DNA of 7,819 nt from Anaerolineaceae bacterium 46_22 (GTDB lineage Bacteria; Chloroflexota; Anaerolineae; Anaerolineales; Anaerolineaceae). The stretch's first letter is position 1; the number at the start of each line of letters is the position of its first letter. Positions 1 to 7,047 of this stretch are shown piece after piece. Location: positions 1-7,819 of the forward strand of contig LGHA01000052.1 in the NCBI GenBank assembly GCA_001508595.1, given 5' to 3'. The translations under genes were made by a program, and so were the position numbers. Below the pieces are notes generated by a model. It was not told the origin of the DNA. It did not search any database and worked only from the letters and a program-made list of their open reading frames with translations.

Positions 1-333
1 GTAGAAGACAACCCCACCAGAAACATTGAATTTCAAGTCCTCTTCAAAAGTCATCGGGTTCATTTGGACGATGATGTCATCGTGTGCAACCCGGGCAAGG
101 TAACCATCCTTTGAGACGCGAATGGAAAACCATGTTGGCAATCCTTTGATATTGGAGGGAAATATATTTTTCCCAGAGACCGGGATCCCCATATGGAACA
201 AGGACCTCAACAAAGTGGTGTTCGCCGTCGCACTACCAGAACCATTGACAGTGCAAATTGTCATGCAAAAGTCATTGACGTTCGTACCTTGTGGGGGTCC
301 GTCTTTATGTGCTGTTTCTACATCTTTAACCAT
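1..333 (-). CDS. korA: 2-oxoacid:ferredoxin oxidoreductase subunit alpha (KorA-like), N-terminal part; runs off the left edge
   Basis: Reading leftward from an ATG at 333-331, the frame stays open for 111 codons to base 1, so only the N-terminus is present. The protein opens MVKDVETAHKDG, then has a glycine-rich stretch (TVNGSGSATANTTLL, about residues 28-42) and the motifs GIPVSGKNIFPSNIKGLPTW and KDGYLAR. These are typical of the gamma-type domain fused to the front of the alpha subunit in 2-oxoglutarate (or related 2-oxoacid):ferredoxin oxidoreductases. Such enzymes convert a 2-oxoacid and CoA to acyl-CoA and CO2 in the cytoplasm and reduce ferredoxin; the beta subunit carries the thiamine diphosphate. 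A strong Shine-Dalgarno, GGAAGGAG at 346-339, supports the start. The gene lies 20 bases after a GntR-type regulator and is probably its co-transcribed target. The exact substrate (2-oxoglutarate or another 2-oxoacid) cannot be fixed from this fragment. Confidence 0.88.
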   Translation of the reverse strand, partial: MVKDVETAHKDGPPQGTNVNDFCMTICTVNGSGSATANTTLLRSLFHMGIPVSGKNIFPSNIKGLPTWFSIRVSKDGYLARVAHDDIIVQMNPMTFEEDLKFNVSGGVVFY

Positions 334-338
334 AAAAG

Positions 339-346
339 CTCCTTCC
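339..346 (-). promoter_or_regulatory. Ribosome binding site of the korA-like gene
   Basis: On the minus strand, GGAAGGAG lies 5 bases before the ATG at 333-331, inside the 20-base gap after the regulator's stop codon. It is the strongest Shine-Dalgarno on this strand and decides the korA start. It would allow korA to be translated better than the upstream regulator, which has no obvious site. Confidence 0.75.
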
Positions 347-353
347 AAAAGCT

Positions 354-1052
354 TTACTCAAAACGAATCAGTGAATTTTCCTGATCACGTTGAAATAATA
401 AGTCCATATGTGCAATTAATGCTTGATAACCTGACAGGAAATCATTATTTGTAATTGAATCCACCATTTGCTGATGGTAATCCCAAACCCTTTCCAGGTA
501 TTTTTGATCTTCAAATACATTTAATCCTACGGCTTCGTAAATATCCCAGTATGATTCCAAAATACCCAAAACAAATACATTGTCCAATCGTCGATAAATA
601 GCAAGGTGAAGTTGACGATGCTCCTCATGAGGGATTTGTATTGGATCAGATTTTAATTTTCTTTGGGCTTGGAGAATAATTTGATTGAGTTCGTAGTGAT
701 CATCTTCAGTCAGATTGCTGACTGCCTGGTACCAGTAAGAAGCTTCCACGTGGCTTCGAAAATCAGAAAATTGTCGAAATAATTCATTGTTCGTGCTTAC
801 TGCAAAGGCTAAACTTTTAGAAACAGATGGCGTGAAAGAATACGGCAAGCACTTTATTCCAACCCTTGGCTTTACCTCAACCAGACCCATTGCTCGGGCA
901 ACCTGCAATTCTTCCCGAAGCCTTGAAACGCTCATATCCAGGGCACTGCTTAATTCATTCAGGCTGGGAAGGTATTCTGTCCCCTTCACTGATTCTTTTG
1001 CAAGGAAGGATAGAAAATCTGATAAATGGTTTTGAATAGCTTGGGAGGTCAT
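354..1052 (-). CDS. GntR-family (FadR/FCD subfamily) transcriptional regulator
   Basis: A 232-residue cytoplasmic DNA-binding protein. Residues about 5-67 form a GntR-type winged helix: LPSLNELSSALDMSVSRLRE is the helix-turn-helix, and GLVEVKPRVGIK the wing. Residues about 90-222 form an all-helical FCD effector domain. Three histidines sit where FCD proteins usually bind a metal (H149 in LHLAI, H193 in DYHQQM, H215 in IAHMD); the usual Asp/Asn four residues before the first is H145 here. FCD regulators generally sense small carboxylates, which fits a location just ahead of a 2-oxoacid oxidoreductase gene; the ligand itself is unknown. I chose the ATG at 1052-1050. A longer frame from a TTG at 1091 adds 13 residues, but that TTG lies at or before the predicted transcription start and spans a perfect palindrome better read as an operator. 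No clear Shine-Dalgarno precedes either start. Family assignment is firm; role and start are inferred. Confidence 0.88.
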   Translation of the reverse strand: MTSQAIQNHLSDFLSFLAKESVKGTEYLPSLNELSSALDMSVSRLREELQVARAMGLVEVKPRVGIKCLPYSFTPSVSKSLAFAVSTNNELFRQFSDFRSHVEASYWYQAVSNLTEDDHYELNQIILQAQRKLKSDPIQIPHEEHRQLHLAIYRRLDNVFVLGILESYWDIYEAVGLNVFEDQKYLERVWDYHQQMVDSITNNDFLSGYQALIAHMDLLFQRDQENSLIRFE

Positions 1053-1070
1053 ACCATAATCATTAATAGG

Positions 1071-1085
1071 ATTAATCTGATTAAT
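1071..1085. promoter_or_regulatory. Perfect palindrome ATTAATC-T-GATTAAT, candidate operator
   Basis: A 7+1+7 perfect inverted repeat lies 18 bases upstream of the chosen regulator ATG and just downstream of the predicted start of transcription. A further ATTAAT occurs at 1062-1067. A homodimeric winged-helix repressor bound here would block its own transcript. That the GntR protein binds it is inferred from position only. It does not resemble the E. coli FadR operator, and AT-rich palindromes can occur by chance. Confidence 0.5.
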
Positions 1086-1095
1086 TATCAATAAT

Positions 1096-1124
1096 AGTTT
1101 ATCATAGGCTGCCTATAAGGTCAA
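1096..1124 (-). promoter_or_regulatory. Predicted sigma70-type promoter of the GntR regulator-korA operon
   Basis: On the minus strand, TTGACC (1124-1119, 5 of 6 to the -35 consensus) is followed after exactly 17 bases by TAAACT (1101-1096, 4 of 6 to the -10). Transcription would start near 1089, giving a leader of roughly 37 bases to the ATG at 1052. The spacer contains the palindrome at 1104-1116. The fit is good at -35 and mediocre at -10, so this is a moderate prediction. Confidence 0.5.
1104..1116. promoter_or_regulatory. Perfect palindrome ATAGGC-T-GCCTAT inside the regulator promoter spacer, candidate operator
   Basis: A 6+1+6 perfect inverted repeat lies between the predicted -35 and -10 of the regulator promoter, the usual place for a repressor to exclude RNA polymerase. 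Its centre (1110) is 32 bp, about three helical turns, from the centre of the palindrome at 1071-1085 (1078), so proteins on both would face the same side of the helix. The two palindromes differ in sequence. It also lies in the divergent region shared with tex. Confidence 0.5.
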
Positions 1125-1228
1125 CCCTTTTCCAGACTTTCTTGAAAAGCTATGATCTACCACCCATTTTGATGTTACAATAGTCACTTCCGTGAACAAT
1201 AGACAATTTATTAGAAAATGCCAAAAAT

Positions 1229-3373
1229 ATGGACCTTAATAAATCAATTGCCAAAAAACTGAACCTCCCCGCTTCCAAAGTAAAGAACACTGTTGCCTTA
1301 ATTAAAGAGGACAACACCATTCCCTTTATCGCCAGGTATCGCAAAGAGCTGACCGGAAATCTTGATGAAGTGGAAATCCGAAATATCAAAGATGAACTCA
1401 CTCACCTGGAAAATTTAGAAGATCGCCGAAATTCGATATTAAATACCATCAGGGAATCTGGAAAATTAACACCTCAACTGGAAAAAGAGATTTCAGAGGC
1501 AGATACCCTGACTTATCTGGAAGATTTATATCAGCCGTACAAACAAAAAAAGAAAACGCGTGCAATGGCTGCCAGGGAAAAAGGGTTGGAACCCCTTGCG
1601 ATGCTTATCCTGGAACAGCCTATCAGCCGTCAAACAGTAGATGACTTCATCCGTCCTTATTATGATGACAGCCTATTAAAACCTGCTGAAGCGATTTCTG
1701 GCGCAAGTGATATCATCGCGGAAATCATTAGTGAAAATGTGAACATCCGGAAAGAATTGCGAGACCTGGCAGCAAATTCAGGGAAAATAATCTGCGAGAA
1801 ACGTCCTGAAGCAAATGACGAACGGCAGGTCTATCAGGATTATTATCAATTTGAACAGAGAATTAAAAACCTGCACCCGCATCAAACCCTGGCCATTAAT
1901 CGAGGTGAAAATGAGAACGTGCTCCGCGTCCATATCCAAATTGAAGAACAAGATTGGAAATCAATTATTTTCAGGCAATTTCACCCAAATGAACGATCCT
2001 TGTTTTATGAAATCCTGATTTCAGCAATAGAAGATAGCGCTAAACGGCTTTTATTACCTACCATCAGCAGGGATACTCGGCGTGATATCAATGAAAAAGC
2101 AGAAGAACATGCAATTCAAGTATTTGCCAGGAATTTAAGAGCACTTCTAACACAGCCTCCTATCAGCGATCATACCATTCTTGGGATAGACCCAGGATTT
2201 CGAACAGGCTGTAAGGTCGTTGTGATCGATCCTAATGGAAAATTACTTGCTGTTGATACCATTTACCCTCACCCACCTCTCAACAAGCTTGAACAGGCTT
2301 ATAGCATATTACTGACTCTAATAAATCAATTTAAGGTTTCACTAATCGTCATTGGGAATGGGACTGCTTCCCGGGAAACTGAAAGGCTGATTGCTGAAAT
2401 CACAAAGAATGACGAGTCTTTGCATTACATCATTACCAGTGAAGCTGGCGCAAGCGTTTACAGTGCCAGTTCGGTAGCAAGGAAAGAATTTCCTGATTTG
2501 GATGTAAGTATGCGAGGTGCTGTCTCCATTGCCCGTCGGGTTCAAGATCCGCTTGCAGAACTTGTTAAAATTGATCCAAGATCGGTGGGTGTTGGTCTTT
2601 ATCAACATGATCTTAATCAATCAAAACTGTCCGACGCGCTTGACCAGGTCGTTGAATCCGTCGTCAATTCTGTCGGCGTGGAAATTAATACAGCGTCTGC
2701 AGAACTGCTATCTCATGTAGCTGGCATCGGTCCAACGCTTGCCGAAAAAATCGTTTCCTTTCGAAAGGCAAATGGACCATTCGAGAACAGGCAGGCTTTG
2801 ATTAAAGTCCCGGGTTTGGGACCAAAAACTTTTGAACAGGCAGCTGGCTTCTTAAGAATCAGGAATAGCAACAACCCATTGGATGCGACAGCAATCCATC
2901 CAGAAAGTTACGATTTAGCATCCCTGATAATTGACCGTTTTGGTTTGTCAGATGAAATTACAATGGGTGAAAAAGCAAAAAGGATCAACGCAATTAAAAC
3001 ATCCAAAGATCTCGATGCGCTGGCAAAATCCTTAAATACCGGTTTAGCCACTCTTATAGATATCCTTGAAGAGCTTTCTCATCCGGGGCGTGATCCTCGT
3101 GAAGATTTACCAAGACCCATTCTGCGCAGTGACGTCCTCAGCATGGAGGATTTATCCCCGGGAATGCAATTAAAGGGTACAATTCGAAATGTCGTAGATT
3201 TTGGCGCATTTGTTGACATCGGTGTCAAAATCGATGGATTGCTCCATCGCTCAAAGATTCCTGCGAATATAATATCACTAAAAGTGGGAGATATTGTCGA
3301 AGTTATTATCGTATCCATTGAAGAAGAAAGAAATCGGATTGCCCTGTCCATGAAAGAAAATTCGGATAAATGA
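1229..3373 (+). CDS. tex: Tex, S1-domain RNA/nucleic-acid-binding transcriptional accessory protein
   Basis: A full-length Tex protein of 714 residues; family members are usually about 720-780. Domain order matches the family: a helical N-terminal region (1 to about 310), a YqgF/RNase H-like domain beginning at ILGIDPGFRTG (D321 in the family's conserved Asp), the hallmark stretches EAGASVYSAS, FPDLDVSMRGAVSIARR and QDPLAELVKIDP, tandem helix-hairpin-helix motifs (AGIGPTLAEKI near 498 and PGLGPKTFEQA near 528), and a C-terminal S1 domain (about 640-710, GTIRNVVDFGAFVDIGVKIDG). Tex is a cytoplasmic nucleic-acid-binding factor affecting transcription and stress or toxin-gene expression in several bacteria; its precise activity is still debated. 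The ATG at 1229 gives the usual N-terminus, but no Shine-Dalgarno is visible before it, and I see no convincing promoter. Its stop overlaps the next gene as ATGA, so the exporter genes are probably translated by coupling to tex. Confidence 0.96.
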   Translation: MDLNKSIAKKLNLPASKVKNTVALIKEDNTIPFIARYRKELTGNLDEVEIRNIKDELTHLENLEDRRNSILNTIRESGKLTPQLEKEISEADTLTYLEDLYQPYKQKKKTRAMAAREKGLEPLAMLILEQPISRQTVDDFIRPYYDDSLLKPAEAISGASDIIAEIISENVNIRKELRDLAANSGKIICEKRPEANDERQVYQDYYQFEQRIKNLHPHQTLAINRGENENVLRVHIQIEEQDWKSIIFRQFHPNERSLFYEILISAIEDSAKRLLLPTISRDTRRDINEKAEEHAIQVFARNLRALLTQPPISDHTILGIDPGFRTGCKVVVIDPNGKLLAVDTIYPHPPLNKLEQAYSILLTLINQFKVSLIVIGNGTASRETERLIAEITKNDESLHYIITSEAGASVYSASSVARKEFPDLDVSMRGAVSIARRVQDPLAELVKIDPRSVGVGLYQHDLNQSKLSDALDQVVESVVNSVGVEINTASAELLSHVAGIGPTLAEKIVSFRKANGPFENRQALIKVPGLGPKTFEQAAGFLRIRNSNNPLDATAIHPESYDLASLIIDRFGLSDEITMGEKAKRINAIKTSKDLDALAKSLNTGLATLIDILEELSHPGRDPREDLPRPILRSDVLSMEDLSPGMQLKGTIRNVVDFGAFVDIGVKIDGLLHRSKIPANIISLKVGDIVEVIIVSIEEERNRIALSMKENSDK

Positions 3374-5139
3374 CCCAAGAAAACGTTGAAAACATTTCTG
3401 AATTCAGTTTTGATACAAAATATTCCACAAACAGAAAAACAAAAATTCTCTGGATTTTATCTCATGCGATTCACCAGTGGGCCTGGCTCCTTGTCGCGCT
3501 GATTGGTGCGACCAGCAATGCAGCCCTTGCTGGAGTCGTTCCTGTGTATATTGGTCGGGCTTTTAACGAAATATTGACACCTAATCCCAGCATGGCAACG
3601 ATAGGACGATTTGCTTTGATCGTTGGTCTCTCACAAACATTAAGAGGTTTTCTTCAATTCTGCCGTAATTTTGGTTTTGAGGTCATTGCTCAAAATATCG
3701 AAAGATATGTTCGGCAAGAATTATATGTCAACCTCCTGGGCAAAAGCATGACCTTTCACAATCTCCAATCCGTTGGCGATCTTATGGCAAGGGCAACCAA
3801 TGATGTCCGGGAAGTTAACTATATGTTTAGCCCGGGTTTAAATCTTGTTGTTGGTTCATTAAACTTTTTATTCATCCCTTTACTTATTGCCCCGACGTAT
3901 CATATCGCGTTAATCGCAACGCCTGCTGCATTTATTATTTTATACTTTTTGGCTTTGTGGCATTATCTCACCATCCTGAACCCCGTCACAAGTGAAGTCC
4001 GACGAACCTTTGGGGCGTTAAATAGTCGTTTGGCAGAAGCAATTGATGGTGTTGAAATTGTGAAAGGCTCTGCACAGGAAGATAATGAGATTGAGAATTT
4101 TCGTCAAAACGCCATTGCTTATCGGGATGTTTCAGTTGAACAAGGTGATATTGAAAGCCGATTTTTGCCCATGCTCCTGCTGGCGATCACAATTGCTGTT
4201 GGCTTAATGCACGCACTCCTCTTGCTCAAACAAGGTCAAATAAATATTGGTGATGTCATTGGTTATTTTGGGATACTATCATTACTAGGTTTTCCAACTA
4301 ATATTTCTCTGTTTGCATATTCACAGATTTCGCTTGGTTTAGCAGGTGGAGAACGAATTTTGGAATTGATCAAAACAGAGAACGACCTCGATCAAAACCT
4401 CAACGGTTATGCGCAACCCATTGAAGGATCCATTGAGTTTAAAAACGTGGAATTTGGTTACGAAGGAAGGGATCCCACTCTGAAAGACATCAATCTCAAA
4501 ATTGAACCAGGACAAACCGTTGCTATTGTAGGTCAGACTGGCTCCGGGAAAACTTCCCTGGTTAAGCTTATCAATCGCACCTTCGATATTCAGAAAGGTG
4601 CCGTTCTGGTTGATGGTGTTGACGTGCGTGATTGGTATCTTGAGGAATTACGCAATCAGATCTCAATTATCGAGCAGGATGTTTTCCTGTTTTCCCGGAC
4701 GATCGCTGAAAACATCGCTTTCGGAAAACAAGATGCAACAAGAGAAGAAGTGATCCGGGCAGCCACAGAAGCACAGGCACACGATTTTATCACCAGTTTT
4801 GCAGATGGTTATGAAACCATCATTGGCGAAAGAGGTGCAACATTATCTGGGGGACAAAGGCAAAGATTAGCCCTTGCAAGAGCGTTTTTAACTTCTCCAA
4901 GAATTTTGGTTCTGGACGACTCCACGAGTGCTATTGATAGTGAAACAGAAGATCAAATTCAAAAAGCTATTTTTAGAGCAGCAGAAGGACGAACAACATT
5001 AATCATTACGCACCGCCTGTCTCAAATTCGATGGGCAAATCAAATCGTGGTGATGCGTCAGGGTGAAGTGGTAGCAGTTGGCACCCACGAAGAATTGATG
5101 GGGAAGTCAAAATCTTATCAGAGGATCTTTAGCGAGTAA
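3370..5139 (+). CDS. ABC exporter half-transporter 1, with the degenerate Walker B (Asp in place of catalytic Glu)
   Basis: A 589-residue half-transporter of the ABCB/multidrug type: a type I exporter membrane domain of about six helices (roughly residues 37-325; coupling segment VGDLMARATNDVREV), then an ATPase domain. Visible motifs: A-loop Y364, Walker A GQTGSGKT (388-395), Q-loop Q436, TIIGERG X-loop, signature LSGGQ (492-496), Walker B ILVLDD (512-517) and H-loop H548. The residue after the Walker B aspartate is D517 instead of the usual catalytic Glu, while the signature is intact. This is the pattern of the TM287-type partner in heterodimeric exporters such as TM287/288, LmrCD and BmrCD, where this site binds ATP but hydrolyses it poorly. 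The ATG overlaps the tex stop codon as ATGA, and the partner gene begins two bases after this stop. The pump sits in the cytoplasmic membrane and probably exports drugs, lipids or other amphipathic compounds; nothing here names the substrate. Confidence 0.93.
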   Translation: MTQENVENISEFSFDTKYSTNRKTKILWILSHAIHQWAWLLVALIGATSNAALAGVVPVYIGRAFNEILTPNPSMATIGRFALIVGLSQTLRGFLQFCRNFGFEVIAQNIERYVRQELYVNLLGKSMTFHNLQSVGDLMARATNDVREVNYMFSPGLNLVVGSLNFLFIPLLIAPTYHIALIATPAAFIILYFLALWHYLTILNPVTSEVRRTFGALNSRLAEAIDGVEIVKGSAQEDNEIENFRQNAIAYRDVSVEQGDIESRFLPMLLLAITIAVGLMHALLLLKQGQINIGDVIGYFGILSLLGFPTNISLFAYSQISLGLAGGERILELIKTENDLDQNLNGYAQPIEGSIEFKNVEFGYEGRDPTLKDINLKIEPGQTVAIVGQTGSGKTSLVKLINRTFDIQKGAVLVDGVDVRDWYLEELRNQISIIEQDVFLFSRTIAENIAFGKQDATREEVIRAATEAQAHDFITSFADGYETIIGERGATLSGGQRQRLALARAFLTSPRILVLDDSTSAIDSETEDQIQKAIFRAAEGRTTLIITHRLSQIRWANQIVVMRQGEVVAVGTHEELMGKSKSYQRIFSE

Positions 5140-5141
5140 TT

Positions 5142-6959
5142 ATGGGTTTCTTTTCGGGTTTAGCTGCAGAAAAATATGACCGCCAGTATTCTGACAGGAA
5201 GCTGATCAGTCGAATTTTTGATTATTTCAAGAACCAATCTAAAAGGCTGATTATTATTGGGATCTCAATTGTCCTTCATTCTGTGATCGAAGCATATATG
5301 CCCGTGATTGTCGCCAATGGTTTGGATCGTGTAACGCAGGAGACAATTACAAACAAGTACGTCTTCACTTTGTCAGGCATTATCCTTCTCCTGGGAGTGC
5401 TGAGCTGGTTCACAAACCTGTTGAGAAGACGTTATTCTGCAAGAACTATCGCGGAACTCATTCGGGAATTAGCCACAGACGCCTTTCAAGCGTCGGTCAG
5501 GCAGGATCTTTCCTTCCATGACCACTTTCAATCCGGGAAAATTGTTTCGAGGATCACTTCCGATACACGTGAATTTGGTCAATTAATCACCCTTTCAACA
5601 GATGTTTTCATGCAGGTGATTACATCTGTCATCCTGGCTGTCGTGCTGCTGCAAACCGAGTGGCGATTAGCCTTAGCGGTTTTTCTGCTAATCCCAATCA
5701 TCTTCTACCTTGTAATGAAATATCGGCATGCCGCTCGCCAGGTGACCAGAGATGGCATGCGTGCCATGGCAAATGTCAACTCGACCATCAAAGAAACTGT
5801 CAGTGGAATTGCAATTGCCAAGAATTTTCGGCAAGAAGATAAAATTTACGAGGAGTTTGATGAAGCCAATCAGACTTCATACAAGGTAAATATCAAGAGG
5901 GGTTTAATCCTATCTTTCGTATTCCCAGTATTGCGTACAATCGGCGGTATTGCAACTGCATTAATGATCTATTTTGGCGCAATGACTGTTCTCGAAGGGT
6001 TTGTTTCAGCCGGTGCGTGGTATCTCTTCCTTTCGACACTCGACCGGTTTTTAATGCCTGTGATGAGCATTTCTTCTTTTTGGACCAACGTCCAGACTGG
6101 ATTTTCTGCTGCTGAACGTATTTTTGCCCTGATTGATGCGGAACACTCCGTTATTCAAAATAACTCAATCATTCCTGAAAGTTTGCAGGGTCGAATTGAT
6201 ATGATCAATGTCGACTTTAGTTATACATCTGAAGAAGCAGTATTGAAGGATTTCACACTCCATATAGAACCAGGTGAAACTTTAGCCCTTGTAGGACATA
6301 CAGGGGCTGGGAAAACATCGATTGGGAGGCTCATTGCGAGATTCTACGAGTTTCAAAGCGGCAAAATCTACATTGATAATGTTGATATTCGTGACTTTGA
6401 TCTCGTTTCTCTTCGAAGACATATGGGCATTGTTTCCCAGGTGCCATTCTTATTTTCAGGCACAGTTCAAGAAAATATTCGGTACGGCTGTCCAAGATGC
6501 AGTCGTGAAGAAATTCTAAATATCGGCAGGAAAATTGGCGATGGCGAGTGGCTTGATACTTTACCCAATGGTTTGGATACACAGGTTGGTGAACGTGGTT
6601 CACAATTGTCGATGGGACAGCGTCAGCTTGTAGCATTGATGCGGGTGTTAATTCAAAAACCCTCCATCTTTATCCTTGATGAAGCCACGGCAAGCATCGA
6701 CCCTTTCACTGAGACCCAAATTCAAACTGCCCTGGACATGATCCTCTCAGAAACAACCAGCATATTAATCGCCCATCGCCTATCAACGGTTCGTTCTGCT
6801 GATAGAATATTGGTAATGAGCAATGGTGACATCATTGAAGAAGGCAATCATGATTTCTTGATTGCTAAGGGTACACATTACGCTGAGTTATATAACACCT
6901 ACTTCCGACATCAGTCCCTTGAATATGTCGAAGAAACCAAAAAATATGTAAAAAAATGA
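5142..6959 (+). CDS. ABC exporter half-transporter 2, with catalytic Glu but degenerate signature (LSMGQ)
   Basis: A 605-residue half-transporter and probable partner of the preceding gene. The membrane domain starts near residue 36 (LIIIGISIVLHSVIEAY) and runs to about 325; the ATPase domain follows. Motifs: A-loop Y361, Walker A GHTGAGKT (385-392), Q-loop Q433, X-loop TQVGERG, signature LSMGQ (489-493, Met for the first Gly), Walker B IFILDEA with catalytic E514, and H-loop H545. The intact Glu here pairs across the dimer with the intact LSGGQ of protein 1 to make the working ATP site; the LSMGQ here faces D517 of protein 1 in the degenerate site. Known heterodimeric exporters show the same division. 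It starts two bases after the upstream stop without a good Shine-Dalgarno, so translation is probably coupled. Oddities: a CPRC cysteine pair (C450, C453) just after the Q-loop and a lysine-rich C-terminus (ETKKYVKK). The substrate is unknown. Confidence 0.93.
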   Translation: MGFFSGLAAEKYDRQYSDRKLISRIFDYFKNQSKRLIIIGISIVLHSVIEAYMPVIVANGLDRVTQETITNKYVFTLSGIILLLGVLSWFTNLLRRRYSARTIAELIRELATDAFQASVRQDLSFHDHFQSGKIVSRITSDTREFGQLITLSTDVFMQVITSVILAVVLLQTEWRLALAVFLLIPIIFYLVMKYRHAARQVTRDGMRAMANVNSTIKETVSGIAIAKNFRQEDKIYEEFDEANQTSYKVNIKRGLILSFVFPVLRTIGGIATALMIYFGAMTVLEGFVSAGAWYLFLSTLDRFLMPVMSISSFWTNVQTGFSAAERIFALIDAEHSVIQNNSIIPESLQGRIDMINVDFSYTSEEAVLKDFTLHIEPGETLALVGHTGAGKTSIGRLIARFYEFQSGKIYIDNVDIRDFDLVSLRRHMGIVSQVPFLFSGTVQENIRYGCPRCSREEILNIGRKIGDGEWLDTLPNGLDTQVGERGSQLSMGQRQLVALMRVLIQKPSIFILDEATASIDPFTETQIQTALDMILSETTSILIAHRLSTVRSADRILVMSNGDIIEEGNHDFLIAKGTHYAELYNTYFRHQSLEYVEETKKYVKK

Positions 6960-6997
6960 GCACTATTGTAATTTTGACTCACCTTGATCAAAGTTCC

Positions 6998-7026
6998 TTG
7001 ACAATTAATAGGGGTGGTTTTAAAAT
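6998..7026 (+). promoter_or_regulatory. Strong sigma70-type promoter of the glycine cleavage operon
   Basis: A perfect -35 TTGACA (6998-7003) is separated by exactly 17 bases from TAAAAT (7021-7026, 5 of 6 to consensus). Transcription should begin near 7033, about 15 bases before the first pairing strand of the glycine riboswitch. It is the best promoter in the window. It lies only 38 bases after the exporter stop codon, with no visible terminator between, so some read-through from the upstream operon is possible. Confidence 0.8.
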
Positions 7027-7047
7027 CAAATTACCAAAAGTTAGATG

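Noticed and set aside
122..454. Open reading frame on the plus strand opposite the korA start
   Set aside because: It lies antisense to the well-supported korA N-terminus and the end of the regulator gene, has no ribosome site and matches no family.
1151..1181. tex promoter using TATGAT (1151-1156) or TACAAT (1176-1181) as -10
   Set aside because: No -35 hexamer with more than 3 of 6 matches sits at 16-18 bases; TTGAAA at 1142-1147 is too close to the first and 28 bases from the second.
2342..2620. Minus-strand open frame inside tex
   Set aside because: Antisense shadow of the conserved Tex core; low-complexity translation without recognisable domains.
6331..6636. Minus-strand open frame inside the second ABC gene
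   Set aside because: Antisense to the Q-loop-to-signature part of a clear ATPase domain; a shadow frame.
3370..6959. ABC pair as a lantibiotic or defence-system exporter
   Set aside because: No peptidase domain, precursor peptide, modification enzyme or immunity gene lies nearby; the neighbours are tex and the glycine cleavage operon.
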